From: Paenibacillus sp. DCT19
Lineage (GTDB): Bacteria > Bacillota > Bacilli > Paenibacillales > Paenibacillaceae
DNA: 64,000 nucleotides
Direction: 5' to 3'
Assembly: GCF_003268635.1 (NCBI RefSeq)
Contig: NZ_CP029639.1
Coordinates: 2,987,501 to 3,051,500, forward strand
In this document: positions 8,933-18,009 of the stretch, one piece after another
How the letters are laid out: each line of letters opens with the position of its first letter
Position numbering within the stretch: position 1 is the stretch's first letter
Made by a program: the position numbers and the translations under genes
Notes under the pieces: generated by a model
What the model was told of the DNA's origin: nothing
Database searches by the model: none
Seen by the model: only the letters and a program-made list of their open reading frames with translations

Positions 8933-9087
8933 TGTTGTTCTATATTAACTAGTGCATTCCCATGTAGCTGAGATATAGTAAAAAAATACAATCTTTTGGT
9001 GAGCTTGTATGTAAGCAGATTTGATAGAATGATAAAAAGATTTCCTGATTCCAATCGGAAGTTCTATGACATGAGGAGGTAAAGTCA

Positions 9088-9836
9088 ATGAAAAAGCCAA
9101 TCATCGGTGTTCTGCCGTTATATGATTCAAATAAAAAAGTTATTGGATGTTACCAGATTATATGTATGCCATAGAGAGTGCGGGCGGAATTCCAATTATG
9201 TTACCTCTGACGACTAACCCCGAAATTATGATACGGTTGGCTCATGAGTTTGACGGATTTTTGTTTACCGGCGGACATGATCTCAATCCAGAGCTCTATC
9301 ATGAAAAGGTGGAGGATACGTGCGGGGAGCTATGTTATGAACGGGATCGAATGGAGGCACTTCTTTTTCAAAAGGTCGTTGAACTGGATAAACCAGCCTT
9401 CGGGATTTGCCGTGGATTGCAGCTATTTAACGTCATGTTGGGTGGGTCTTTGATTCAGGACATTCCTACCGGATTTCAGGTAGCCACACCAGTTCAGCAC
9501 AAGCAAAGTCCGCCGTATACGAATCTTGTCCATGATGTACATATCGTTAATAACAATTTACTTCACGATATTGTTCAGACCAACACGATTAAAGTGAATA
9601 GTTATCATCATCAAGGAATCAAAGTTTTAGCTGATCAATTAACGGCAGTCGCTGTTGCCGAGGATGGTCTAGTGGAAGCCGTAGTGATGCCAGATCGTAC
9701 ATTTGTTATGGCTGTTCAGTGGCATCCAGAATACAGTTTCAGTGTAGATGAGTATAGTCAAAAATTGTTTTCAAGCTTTGTGTCTTCGTGCCAATCTCTT
9801 GGCTATGATCAGAATATCCAAGACATCATTGCTTAG
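9088..9836 (+). pseudogene. Peptidase C26 / gamma-glutamyl-GABA hydrolase-like protein, frameshifted
   Basis: ATG 9088 with GAGGAGGT upstream starts MKKPIIGVLPLYDSNKK, then the frame fails. One extra A in the six-A run at 9133-9138 would restore ...NKKSYWMLPDYMYAIESAGGIPI, continuing to the stop at 9836. The joined protein is about 249 residues. The catalytic Cys lies in FGICRGLQLFN and the His-Glu in VQWHPEYS, as in class-I glutamine amidotransferase-like PuuD enzymes that hydrolyse gamma-glutamyl amides. The homopolymer position points to a sequencing indel. Confidence 0.87.
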
Positions 9837-9863
9837 ATCAATGGATTGGCGAGTATGTAAAAT

Positions 9864-9901
9864 AAAAAAAGACCTCCAATGAATTCATCAGAGGAGGTCT
9901 T
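9864..9901 (-). terminator. Terminator of the MMPL gene (also usable from the + strand)
   Basis: AAGACCTCC at 9869-9877 pairs with GGAGGTCTT at 9893-9901. On the - strand the stem is followed by a run of T (A-run 9864-9870 on +). It lies between convergent genes. Confidence 0.8.
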
Positions 9902-9941
9902 CGTATTAGGCATATGATGATTAGCTAAGTCTACTAATCAT

Positions 9942-12266
9942 TTATTTATTTTTTGATCCAGAATTAGAAGGTGCTTGATCGCTCGCATTCAGTGATGCAA
10001 TCAGCTTCTCACCCTCAACATCCAGATTCGGCAGGATGCGATCCAGCCATTTAGGAAGTGTCCAGGCTTTGTCGCCGAAGATCGCCATAGTGGCAGGAAC
10101 AAGTCCCATACGAATGATGAAGGCATCAATAAGGATACCTACGGCCAACGTAAAACCAATCTGCTTGATCATGACATCATCAGTGAAGATGAACCCTGCG
10201 AATACTGAAACCATGATCACCGCTGCCGCTACAACAACGCGACTGACCTGATTGTATCCATGAACCACCGATTCGCGTCCTCTGTGACCATGTACATACG
10301 ATTCGCGCATCGAGCTGACAAGGAACACTTGATAGTCCATCGCTAGACCATACAAAATACCGGTTACGATAATCGGCATGAAGCTTAGCAGTGGACCGCC
10401 CGTATCGAAGCCAAAGAGCGAATGCAGCCAGCCCCATTGGAACACCGCGGTTGTAATCCCGAATGTAGCCAGGATACTAAGCAGGAAGCCAATCGTTGCT
10501 TTGATCGGAACGATAATGGAACGGAATACAAGCAATAGAATGATAAGTGAGAGTAGAATAATAATACCTACATAAATAGGGAATACCTGTGCCAGTTTGG
10601 CCGACATATCAATGTTGACCGCTGTCAGACCTGTAACTCCAATTTTAACGTCATTCTGCTGTGCAAAACTGGCATCGGCAGAGCGTAGATCATTGACTAG
10701 ATCTTTGGTGGTCACATCGTTCGGACCTGTCTTCGGAATGAGACTAAATATCGCCAGATCTTCTGTCATGCCAAGCGGCGTGACCTGTGCAACATTATCC
10801 TGACTTTGCAGACCCATCATCAGGCCGCCTACTAGTTCAGGGGTGACCTGAGCTGAAGAGTTGTTAGGTTCTGCGACCAAAATAAGCGGGCCGTTGAATC
10901 CTTCTCCGAACCCTTCAGAGATGGCATCATAACTCTGTCTTGCTGTTGTGTCCAGATTTGCCGAGGATGCTCCAGGGATGCCCATTTCCATTTTGGTGAT
11001 TGGTGTAGCGGCAAAGCCCAGAATAACAACGATGGCAATAATAGCAGCCCAACGGTTTTTGATAACAAATTTAACCCATCTGTCAGCAATTCCGTGATTA
11101 GACGTTTTGGATGATTGCGTACCCTTCTCACGAGCTTTAGTTGAACAGATGCGTTCTCCGACAAGCCCCAGTAGAGCTGGCAATAGGGTCAACGCAACAA
11201 ATACGTTAATAAGCACGGTCGCAGCTGCAACAAGAGCCATCGTGGATAAGAAGGCAAGCCCGATAACAAGCATACCGCAGAGTGCAATGATAACCGTTAA
11301 GCCAGCAAAGAATACGGCGCTGCCTGATGTACCAATTGCTCTTGCCGTTGCTTCTTGTGCGCTCAAGCGCTGATCAATAATCATTCGGCGCTGGCGATTG
11401 ACAATGAACAGAGCGTAATCGATGCCGACCGCCAGACCAACCATAAGCGCCAGAACGGAAGTGACACTAGGCATTTCGATAAATTTGGAGATTGAGAATG
11501 CTCCGCCGACCCCGATCGCAACCCCAAGAAGAGCTGTAACCAGAGGTAACCCCGCGGCAACAACGGAACCCAGCGTGATTAACAGAACAATGACAGCGAT
11601 AACCAATCCGACAATCTCAGCAGAGCCGACGCCGATTGATACCGTTTTGAGTGTTTCACCCGGCAGTACAGTGATATTGGTTCCTTGCTCTACCTTCATA
11701 ACGGATTGAATTACTGAGTCGAATACATCCTGTGTAATAGCAGACTGCTCAATCGTGAATTGGAACTGGAATAGAGCGATGCTGCCGTCCGAAGAGATTA
11801 ATACACCGGGAACAGGAACACCTTCTACCATCAATGGCCCGTATGGAGGTGGTGTTGTATTTCCGGATTGTGCTGCTGCACCGGCAGCCTGAGACATGTC
11901 TGCAGACGCACCGGCACTGCTTGCTTCTGCTGCATAATCGGCGGGATTAATGACTTGCTCTAACCCGTATACCTCGCTGACACCTTTCATAATCGCACCA
12001 AGACGTTCAGGTGTATCCAAACGTTCGTTATCAGGTGCCTTGAAAACGACACTACCTTGACCGCCAGATGCGGCTGGCAGTTCTTCCGCTAATTGATCCA
12101 ACACTTTCTGTGACTCTGTACCTTCGATCTTCATTTCAGAGCTGATATGTACACCATTGATGCTGATCATCGAAATGACAATGCCCAGAATCAGTACCCA
12201 GCCAATAATGAAGTATCCCGGTTTGCGAAAAGCAGTTTTTCCCAATTTGTATAATAACGTAGACAT
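9942..12266 (-). CDS. MMPL-family RND exporter
   Basis: A 774-residue membrane protein with two MMPL halves: a helix at residues 15-35, a large extracellular loop (about 36-205), a five- to six-helix bundle containing GLAVGIDYALFIVNR (about 277), then a second loop and bundle containing LAMDYQVFLVSSMRE (about 650). G-I-D-Y and A-M-D-Y are the proton-relay motifs of this family. MMPL proteins export lipids, drugs or siderophores. It starts 48 bases after the TetR gene, so the two form an operon presumably autoregulated by the repressor. Confidence 0.92.
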   Translation of the reverse strand: MSTLLYKLGKTAFRKPGYFIIGWVLILGIVISMISINGVHISSEMKIEGTESQKVLDQLAEELPAASGGQGSVVFKAPDNERLDTPERLGAIMKGVSEVYGLEQVINPADYAAEASSAGASADMSQAAGAAAQSGNTTPPPYGPLMVEGVPVPGVLISSDGSIALFQFQFTIEQSAITQDVFDSVIQSVMKVEQGTNITVLPGETLKTVSIGVGSAEIVGLVIAVIVLLITLGSVVAAGLPLVTALLGVAIGVGGAFSISKFIEMPSVTSVLALMVGLAVGIDYALFIVNRQRRMIIDQRLSAQEATARAIGTSGSAVFFAGLTVIIALCGMLVIGLAFLSTMALVAAATVLINVFVALTLLPALLGLVGERICSTKAREKGTQSSKTSNHGIADRWVKFVIKNRWAAIIAIVVILGFAATPITKMEMGIPGASSANLDTTARQSYDAISEGFGEGFNGPLILVAEPNNSSAQVTPELVGGLMMGLQSQDNVAQVTPLGMTEDLAIFSLIPKTGPNDVTTKDLVNDLRSADASFAQQNDVKIGVTGLTAVNIDMSAKLAQVFPIYVGIIILLSLIILLLVFRSIIVPIKATIGFLLSILATFGITTAVFQWGWLHSLFGFDTGGPLLSFMPIIVTGILYGLAMDYQVFLVSSMRESYVHGHRGRESVVHGYNQVSRVVVAAAVIMVSVFAGFIFTDDVMIKQIGFTLAVGILIDAFIIRMGLVPATMAIFGDKAWTLPKWLDRILPNLDVEGEKLIASLNASDQAPSNSGSKNK

Positions 12267-12314
12267 TTCTCTCTTTTACACTCCTTTGAATAGATGCATA
12301 TGAATGATGGGAGG

Positions 12315-12935
12315 CTAGAATCCTTTTCGCAAATGATTAAAAACAGTTTCTAAAAACTGGTCGAACGTGATTGCACCTTCTCTGGTATCATGTGTAGCAA
12401 CTTGACCTGGCAATAACACGTTGAGCCTTCCATCAATTAATGGAAGTATTGTCCCATAGATCGAGTTAAGTAGAAGATAAGTATAGATTTCATCGTACTT
12501 TCCATCAGACAGATCCAGCAGCGTTTCTTGAGCTTGTGTCTGCATCTGGTGCATTGCCCCGAGGTAATGTGGCTCCAGCACGGGATAGGTCTTCGACAAT
12601 ACTAAGAGTTGATGCAATCTTCCTATTAGCTCTGTAGTGAGCTGCATTTTAATTAATTGGTAGAGGACATCGAGCAGAGAAGCGTGCTCGGGCAGTTCGG
12701 TGAGCAAATGCTCTAGTTCAGCCGTATTCTGAACCGATGTAGCTCCTCTGGCAACAGCTTCTTCCTTACAAGTGAAATAATTGGCAAATGTTCTGCGAGA
12801 ATACCCCGCTTTTTGCACAATATCTTCGACAGTAAAACCATCAAGCCCATGCTCCAGTGTAAGTTCAAATGCAATGCTGGCAAGCGCCTTTTCGGTCGCT
12901 TCTTTTTTTAGATGTCTTAAATTTCGTTTAATCAT
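12315..12935 (-). CDS. TetR/AcrR-family repressor
   Basis: A 206-residue protein with an N-terminal helix-turn-helix at residues ~30-55 (FTVEDIVQKAGYSRRTFANYF) and an unrelated helical ligand domain after it. As first gene of the pair with the MMPL exporter it very likely represses that operon and responds to an exported compound. No strong ribosome site precedes the ATG, which is unusual for this window. A direct repeat at 13100-13129 is a possible operator but is 165 bases upstream. Confidence 0.87.
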   Translation of the reverse strand: MIKRNLRHLKKEATEKALASIAFELTLEHGLDGFTVEDIVQKAGYSRRTFANYFTCKEEAVARGATSVQNTAELEHLLTELPEHASLLDVLYQLIKMQLTTELIGRLHQLLVLSKTYPVLEPHYLGAMHQMQTQAQETLLDLSDGKYDEIYTYLLLNSIYGTILPLIDGRLNVLLPGQVATHDTREGAITFDQFLETVFNHLRKGF

Positions 12936-13580
12936 GAGCAGTCGCTATGCGTTCATCTCCATCTCCAGCGATGCTGGTGGAATTAGTTATTTTGTTTAAC
13001 GTGTAAATAGAATTCCCCCTTATGTCTAATAAAATTTAGTCTCACGAGAATATAGGGCAGAGAAGTAATGATGTGAAATTATCATAACAACAACTTACAC
13101 AATGTGCAAATTTACTCAATGAGCAAACTTTAAGGTGATTCAAATGGCGGATTTAAAATCCATTTTCTATGATGTTTGTAATTTATATGGGGATTTCAGT
13201 CATGTCAGTGAACGATTAAATTAAAGGGGAAGTTTTATAAAGAAATGAATGAATATCCAACCTTACCTCATTAATATTCGTACCATATATGACTTGTTCG
13301 GGTTCACATGATTAAGATGCGGAAGGTAGATTTGGCTTAACAGGAGTGGATACAGGGCAGATATCATTCTGTGGATTGGAATCATCGAATAGAGTCGAAA
13401 CAGAGACGGTTTACAAGTGAATCCTTTGTATGAACGGCTCTCACTTGAATTTTAAAGGATGTCGGTCATGCTTATATCGGTTTTCATGTTAGAATAGGAG
13501 TATTCGGCAGATGTTGTAGAAATGGATGCAGTATAAGCTTACTTAAATGTTGGATTAATAATGTTCTGGAGGTTAGTTAG
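12936..13580. other. 645-base intergenic region with a direct repeat and weak coding traces
   Basis: CAATG-T-GCAAA at 13100-13110 recurs as CAATG-A-GCAAA at 13117-13127, exactly 17 bases apart, a helical-phase spacing that could suit a regulator. A 26-codon frame at 13144-13224 with AAGGTG upstream, and a further in-register fragment after its stop (13225-13270), might be a remnant of a decayed gene. I recognise no family. Confidence 0.4.
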
Positions 13581-14038
13581 ATGAGAAAAGATGAATATTT
13601 TATGCATAAAGCTATTGAGATTGCACAACAAGCCCGTCAAAGGGAAACGAACCTTTTGGCGCAATTCTGGTTAAGGATGAAGAAATCGTCATGATTGGTG
13701 AAAATAAAATTAATACGTTTTGTGATCCGACCCATCACGCCGAAATTGGACTTATACGAAAATTTTGTTCAGAGCATCACGTATTTGACTTAAGCGAATA
13801 CACTTTGTATACGAGTTGTGAACCATGCGTAATGTGTTCCGGAGCGATGGTATGGTCTAATCTGGGTAGACTTGTGTATAGTGTATCCCATGATCAATTG
13901 GCAGAAATTGCTGGCAGTAACATTATGATCTCTTGTGAAGAAGTGTTTGAGAAAAGTCCGCAACAACCTGAGGTTGTAAAGGAATTGCTCAATCGTGAAG
14001 GGCTGAAAGTATTCGAGGGTTACCAATTCCATGTATAG
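13581..14038 (+). pseudogene. Nucleoside/cytidine-type deaminase, frameshifted
   Basis: ATG 13581 (GGAGG 12 bases upstream) starts MRKDEYFMHKAIEIAQQAR, then breaks near 13639-13641. Adding one A to the AAA there would give QKGNEPFGAILVKDEEIVMIGE and run to the stop at 14038, about 152 residues. Zinc ligands are visible: H-A-E in HHAEIGL and the P-C-x-x-C box in CEPCVMCSGAM. This matches CMP/dCMP deaminase-fold proteins such as guanine or tRNA-adenosine deaminases; the exact substrate is unclear. A sequencing indel is the likeliest cause of the break. Confidence 0.85.
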
Positions 14039-14164
14039 TTTAATGGCCTCTCCAAATTAATTTTAAATTATACCTTGATTTTTTCGGAAACGTCTGATAG
14101 TGTAATACCTGTGATTTTGGAAAGTTGATTTATCAATATGAATTAGAGCTTTCCAGCAGATAAA

Positions 14165-14340
14165 TTTGACCACTTCCACCAGGAAGTTAAGGCCATACGG
14201 ACAGCCGGGTCAAACGCCGATTGGCAACTTATGTTGCCTTATTGATTGAGTTCAAAGCTCAAATTTTATAAGTTGGTTACTTTACAACCAGTGCAATTGC
14301 ACATCAACTTGTGAAACGGTCAATAAGAGTGGTAAAGGCG
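14165..14340 (+). ncRNA. Candidate structured RNA upstream of the polyamine operon
   Basis: Nested helices can be drawn over nearly the whole segment. Module 1: TTTGACC 14165-14171 with GGTCAAA 14208-14214, enclosing ACTTCC-ACCA-GGAAGT (14172-14187) and GGC/GCC (14191-14193, 14204-14206), a three-way junction. Module 2: CGCC 14215-14218 with GGCG 14337-14340, enclosing GGCAAC-TTAT-GTTGCC (14223-14238) and TTATTGA 14239-14245 with TCAATAA 14320-14326. The latter contains TTGAG/CTCAA (14246-14262) and AAGTTG/CAACTT (14270-14310) with two inner hairpins, including GTGCAATTGCAC. I do not recognise a known family. Strand and extent are inferred from the downstream operon. Confidence 0.45.
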
Positions 14341-14371
14341 AATTATTTGCTATATAGACTCTGATCCAATA

Positions 14372-14515
14372 TTGATATACATGAAGGAGCTTTCCGCCAA
14401 AGGAGTTCTTGTGAATTTTTTTGGTCAAGGAGACTTCACGTCTTATTTATGATGTATATCAACAAGCAAGTGTGATGATGCGCAAACATGCGGCATTTTT
14501 CACCTTGCTTTTTTT
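14372..14515 (+). promoter_or_regulatory. Candidate attenuator leader with terminator
   Basis: A perfect 11-base stem, TTGATATACAT (14372-14382) with ATGTATATCAA (14452-14462), encloses three AAGGAG words (14384, 14400, 14427) and a possible 13-codon leader peptide. It is followed at once by an intrinsic terminator: AAGCAAG 14464-14470 with CTTGCTT 14504-14510, GTGA/TCAC and ATGC/GCAT inside, then T-run 14509-14515. The arrangement resembles leader-peptide attenuation. The next gene starts 108 bases later. Confidence 0.5.
14411..14452 (+). CDS. Possible 13-residue leader peptide
   Basis: AAAGGAG at 14399-14405, spacer of 5, GTG start at 14411, peptide MNFFGQGDFTSYL, stop TGA 14450-14452. The stop lies exactly at the first base of the right arm of the 11-base stem, so a ribosome at the end of the frame would block that stem. 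This is inferred only from geometry; a GTG-started frame of this length could occur by chance. Confidence 0.3.
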   Translation: MNFFGQGDFTSYL

Positions 14516-14622
14516 ATTGTATCAGTAGCGGGTGAACGTTGCATAATGAAACAATACAATCTGTGATGGCATGGAATCGTACAAAAAAAACAAACCTACA
14601 TATGGGGATAGGAGAATGAAAA

Positions 14623-15861
14623 ATGGGAAAAGCACTAATCATCGGCGCCGGCGGCGTTGCTTCTGTGGCAGTACACAAATGCGTTCAAAATAGCGAAGTT
14701 TTTGAGGAGATCTGTATCGCGAGTCGTACAAAATCCAAATGTGACGAACTTAAAGCGAAGCTGGACGGCGGCAAAACAAAAATTACAACAGCACAAGTTG
14801 ATGCGGACAATGTTGACGAGTTGATCGCGCTGATCAATGAAGTTAAACCGGATATCGTCATGAATCTGGCTTTGCCATATCAGGATCTGACGATCATGGA
14901 TGCTTGTCTTGCAACGAAAACAAACTACATGGATACAGCGAACTATGAGCCAGAAGATACAGCAAAATTCGAATATAGCTGGCAATGGGATTACAAAGAG
15001 CGCTTTGAAAAAGCAGGCATCACTGCACTGCTCGGAAGCGGATTTGACCCTGGCGTAACTGGCGTATTCTCTGCATATGCCCTGAAACACTATTTCGACG
15101 AGATCGAATACATCGACATTCTTGACTGCAATGGCGGTGACCATGGTTATCCGTTCGCAACAAACTTCAACCCTGAGATCAACATCCGTGAAGTTTCAGC
15201 TAACGGAAGATACTGGGAAAATGGTGAATGGATCGAAACGAAGCCAATGGAAATCAAGCGTGTCTATGACTTCAAAGAAGTTGGCGAAAAAGACATGTAC
15301 CTGTTGTACCATGAAGAGTTGGAGTCCTTGGCGAAAAACATTCCTGGTCTGAAACGTATCCGTTTCTTCATGACATTTGGTCAAAGCTACCTGACTCACT
15401 TGAAAGCATTGGAAAACGTAGGCATGACTTCAATCGAACCGATTGAATATGAAGGTAAACAAATCATTCCTTTGCAATTCTTGAAAGCAGTATTGCCAGA
15501 TCCAGCATCTCTTGGACCACGTACAGTGGGTAAAACGAACATCGGTTGTATTTTCAAAGGTAAAAAAGATGGTCAAGACAAAACGTACTATGTGTACAAC
15601 ATCTGTGACCACCAAGAGTGCTTCAAAGAAGTTGGTTCCCAAGCGATTTCTTACACAACAGGCGTTCCAGCAATGATCGGTGCAGCAATGGTTATGACAG
15701 GTAAATGGAATAAACCAGGCGTATTCAACGTAGAAGAGTTCAACCCAGATCCGTTCATGGAAGAACTGAACAAATGGGGTCTCCCATGGGTAGAAGACTT
15801 CAACCCGGTATTGGTTGATGAGCTGCCAGAAGAAGCAAAAGAATCGGAGCTTGTTCGTTAA
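14623..15861 (+). CDS. Carboxynorspermidine/carboxyspermidine synthase (saccharopine dehydrogenase family)
   Basis: A 412-residue protein with an N-terminal Rossmann motif, ALIIGAGGVASVAVHK (G-x-G-G-V), followed by the saccharopine dehydrogenase catalytic domain (TALLGSGFDPGVTGVFSAYA, GQSYLTHLKALENVGM). It is directly followed by nspC, the defining partner. Known: the enzyme reductively condenses putrescine or diaminopropane with aspartate semialdehyde to carboxyspermidine or carboxynorspermidine. The ribosome site GGATAGGAG lies close to the ATG. The upstream 450 bases hold the structured leader. Codon use is strongly biased, suggesting good expression. Confidence 0.93.
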   Translation: MGKALIIGAGGVASVAVHKCVQNSEVFEEICIASRTKSKCDELKAKLDGGKTKITTAQVDADNVDELIALINEVKPDIVMNLALPYQDLTIMDACLATKTNYMDTANYEPEDTAKFEYSWQWDYKERFEKAGITALLGSGFDPGVTGVFSAYALKHYFDEIEYIDILDCNGGDHGYPFATNFNPEINIREVSANGRYWENGEWIETKPMEIKRVYDFKEVGEKDMYLLYHEELESLAKNIPGLKRIRFFMTFGQSYLTHLKALENVGMTSIEPIEYEGKQIIPLQFLKAVLPDPASLGPRTVGKTNIGCIFKGKKDGQDKTYYVYNICDHQECFKEVGSQAISYTTGVPAMIGAAMVMTGKWNKPGVFNVEEFNPDPFMEELNKWGLPWVEDFNPVLVDELPEEAKESELVR

Positions 15862-15862
15862 A

Positions 15863-16990
15863 ATGCGGTTTGAGCAATTACCGACGCCGTGCTTTGTTGT
15901 TGACGAGAGCCTGATTGAGAAAAACCTGAAAATCCTGAACGGGGTTATGCAGCGTACAGGTGCCAAAATTGTGCTTGCACAAAAGGCGTTTTCCATGACT
16001 GCGATGTATCCTCTCATTGGAGAATACCTGAGTGGTGCGACAGCAAGTGGACTGTATGAAGCACGTTTGGGTCACGAAGAAATGGGCAAGGAAAACCATG
16101 TCTTTGCGCCAGCTTACCGTGCAGAAGAGATCGACGAGATTATTTCGATCTGTGACCACATCATTTTCAACTCATTTTCGCAGCTTGCGAAATTTAAGGA
16201 TAAGGCGCTTCAGGCTGGCCGCAAGGTTGGTTTGCGCATTAACCCGGAATGTTCAACCCAAGAAGGACACGAGATCTATGATCCGTGTTCTCCGGGTTCA
16301 CGTTTTGGAGCTAAACAAGAGGATTTCCGAGCAGAACTGCTCGAAGGAGTATCGGGACTGCATTTCCACACATTGTGTCAGCAAAACTCCGATGATCTGG
16401 AGACAACACTGAACGCAGTGGTAGAAAAGTTCGGTCAATGGCTGCCACAGATGGAATGGATTAACTTCGGCGGTGGACACCATATCACGCGTGAAGACTA
16501 CGACATTCCAAGATTGGAAGCTTGCATTAAGCGTATGCAGAACGATTATGATCTAGAAGTATACCTGGAGCCGGGGGAAGCCGTTGCTCTAAATGCAGGT
16601 TATCTGGTTACTTCTGTCCTGGATTTCCACAAAAACGGCATGGATATCGCCATTCTGGATACTTCAGCTACATGTCATATGCCAGATGTACTTGAAATGC
16701 CATATCGCCCGCCGTTGATCGGTTCGGGAGAAGTGGGAGAGAAAGCGCATCTGTATCGTCTGGGTGGACAAACCTGCCTATCTGGTGACGTTATTGGAGA
16801 CTATTCATTCGATCAACCTTTGCAAGAAGGTGACCGCCTCGTATTTGAGGACATGGCGATCTACTCCATGGTGAAAACCAATACGTTCAACGGCATGCCG
16901 CTGCCAGCTATTGCAGTCAAACGAAAAGATGGCGATTGCGAAATCGTACGTGAGTTCGGATACCAGGATTTCAAAACAAGATTGGCTTAA
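15863..16990 (+). CDS. nspC: Carboxynorspermidine decarboxylase
   Basis: A 375-residue fold-type III PLP enzyme of the alanine racemase/ornithine-decarboxylase-like group. The PLP lysine is in IVLAQKAFSM near residue 38. Other hallmarks are LHFHTLCQQ, NFGGGHHI, the EPGEAVALNAGYLV phosphate-binding strand, and DTSATCHMPDVLEMPYRPP. It decarboxylates carboxy(nor)spermidine to (nor)spermidine in the cytoplasm. The start at ATG 15863 falls one base after the synthase stop, so the genes are coupled; an in-frame ATG at 15815 would overlap and lacks support. The operon ends at the terminator at 17061. Confidence 0.94.
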   Translation: MRFEQLPTPCFVVDESLIEKNLKILNGVMQRTGAKIVLAQKAFSMTAMYPLIGEYLSGATASGLYEARLGHEEMGKENHVFAPAYRAEEIDEIISICDHIIFNSFSQLAKFKDKALQAGRKVGLRINPECSTQEGHEIYDPCSPGSRFGAKQEDFRAELLEGVSGLHFHTLCQQNSDDLETTLNAVVEKFGQWLPQMEWINFGGGHHITREDYDIPRLEACIKRMQNDYDLEVYLEPGEAVALNAGYLVTSVLDFHKNGMDIAILDTSATCHMPDVLEMPYRPPLIGSGEVGEKAHLYRLGGQTCLSGDVIGDYSFDQPLQEGDRLVFEDMAIYSMVKTNTFNGMPLPAIAVKRKDGDCEIVREFGYQDFKTRLA

Positions 16991-17060
16991 TACGTTATTA
17001 TATATCCTAAGTTTATCAGCGATAGCACTCTAGCGATGTATATTGTAATTATATAAGTAA

Positions 17061-17110
17061 AAAGAGCAGTTCCCAAATCACACTCGTGTGACCTGGAACT
17101 GCTCTTTTTT
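17061..17110. terminator. Bidirectional terminator between nspC and the SDR gene
   Basis: AAAGAGCAGTTCC at 17061-17073 pairs perfectly with GGAACTGCTCTTT at 17095-17107, with an inner TCACAC/GTGTGA hairpin and T-tracts on both strands. Confidence 0.92.
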
Positions 17111-17113
17111 GCT

Positions 17114-17896
17114 TTACTCGTTTGAATCAACGGGTTTACTTGCTGCTCTGGCGGCATAAGGAAAGATGGGATCTTTCAGTTCAAATTCATACGTTAATCC
17201 ATTAACGATCCCTACGACATATTCGCTGTCATACAGATCTAGTAAGAATCCGGCCATCTGCTGGGCTGTATGGAACTTAGGCACACGCCCCTCATATTGG
17301 AACTGATCTAGATCAAAGGCACGTTCGGCAAACTCGGTTTCTGTAGCAGCAGGTGCGAGTACTTTGGCTTGCATGGGAACATGTTTACTTTTAAGCTCTT
17401 GGGCCAGACCTTCGGTAAAGGCGCTGACATAAAACTTGGTTGCGCAATACGTTACCGCATCCGGTACAATCGTATAACCGCCTCCTGAAGAGATGTTGAT
17501 AATCTGTGTGCCTGGAGTTTCGGCATAATCCCGAACATAGAGAGTGGAGAGAATCGTAAGTGCTTCGATATTGAGATGAAGCATTTGTTCAATTTTAGGT
17601 AAATGTTGTTCACCAACTGAGGCAAAATTGCCAAAGCCAGCATTGTTGATCCATGTTTCAATGGAATAACCGTTCAAGCTTTCATAGAAAGCATGTACAT
17701 CCGCGGCAATGGATAGGTCTACGGTACGAATGACAACGTCTAACGTGTTATCGATCTCGGCAACTTTGGATTTTAACTGTTCCAACTCAGCGGTTCTGCG
17801 TGCAGCTAAGATTAGACGTTTGCCACGTGCGGCAAATGCCAAAGCTGCTTCATATCCAATGCCTGAACTTGCTCCAGTAATTACGGTGTATTTCAT
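17114..17896 (-). CDS. Short-chain dehydrogenase/reductase (SDR)
   Basis: A 260-residue classical SDR. The NAD(P) motif T-G-x-x-x-G-x-G is seen in TGASSGIGYEAAL (residues 6-18), NNAG appears in WINNAGFG, the catalytic Ser in INISSGGG, and Tyr-x-x-x-Lys in YCATKFYVSA. It reduces or oxidises small alcohols and ketones; the substrate is unknown. Its promoter at 17953-17983 has the 19-base spacer and dyad of MerR-controlled genes, and a MerR regulator is divergent next to it, so this gene is the regulator's likely target. Confidence 0.92.
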   Translation of the reverse strand: MKYTVITGASSGIGYEAALAFAARGKRLILAARRTAELEQLKSKVAEIDNTLDVVIRTVDLSIAADVHAFYESLNGYSIETWINNAGFGNFASVGEQHLPKIEQMLHLNIEALTILSTLYVRDYAETPGTQIINISSGGGYTIVPDAVTYCATKFYVSAFTEGLAQELKSKHVPMQAKVLAPAATETEFAERAFDLDQFQYEGRVPKFHTAQQMAGFLLDLYDSEYVVGIVNGLTYEFELKDPIFPYAARAASKPVDSNE

Positions 17897-17952
17897 GAGA
17901 ATTCCTCCGAATCTAATTTCAGTATTTATTATTGTGATGTGGCTACGAGTTG

Positions 17953-17983
17953 ATTATACTGATTAGAGCTTACTCTAAGTCAA
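17953..17983 (-). promoter_or_regulatory. MerR-type promoter/operator of the SDR gene
   Basis: Reading the - strand: -35 TTGACT (17983-17978), a 19-base spacer, then -10 TATAAT (17958-17953). The spacer side carries the inverted repeat TTAGAG-CTTA-CTCTAA (17963-17978). An over-long spacer with a central dyad is the hallmark of promoters activated by MerR proteins through DNA distortion. Confidence 0.85.
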
Positions 17984-18009
17984 GCAAGAAAATGGAAAGG
18001 AGTACAACC

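Noticed and set aside
14165..14340. Assignment to cobalamin, lysine, ydaO, SAM, T-box or M-box riboswitches
   Set aside because: None of the conserved words of these classes that I know is present; kept as an unassigned structured RNA.
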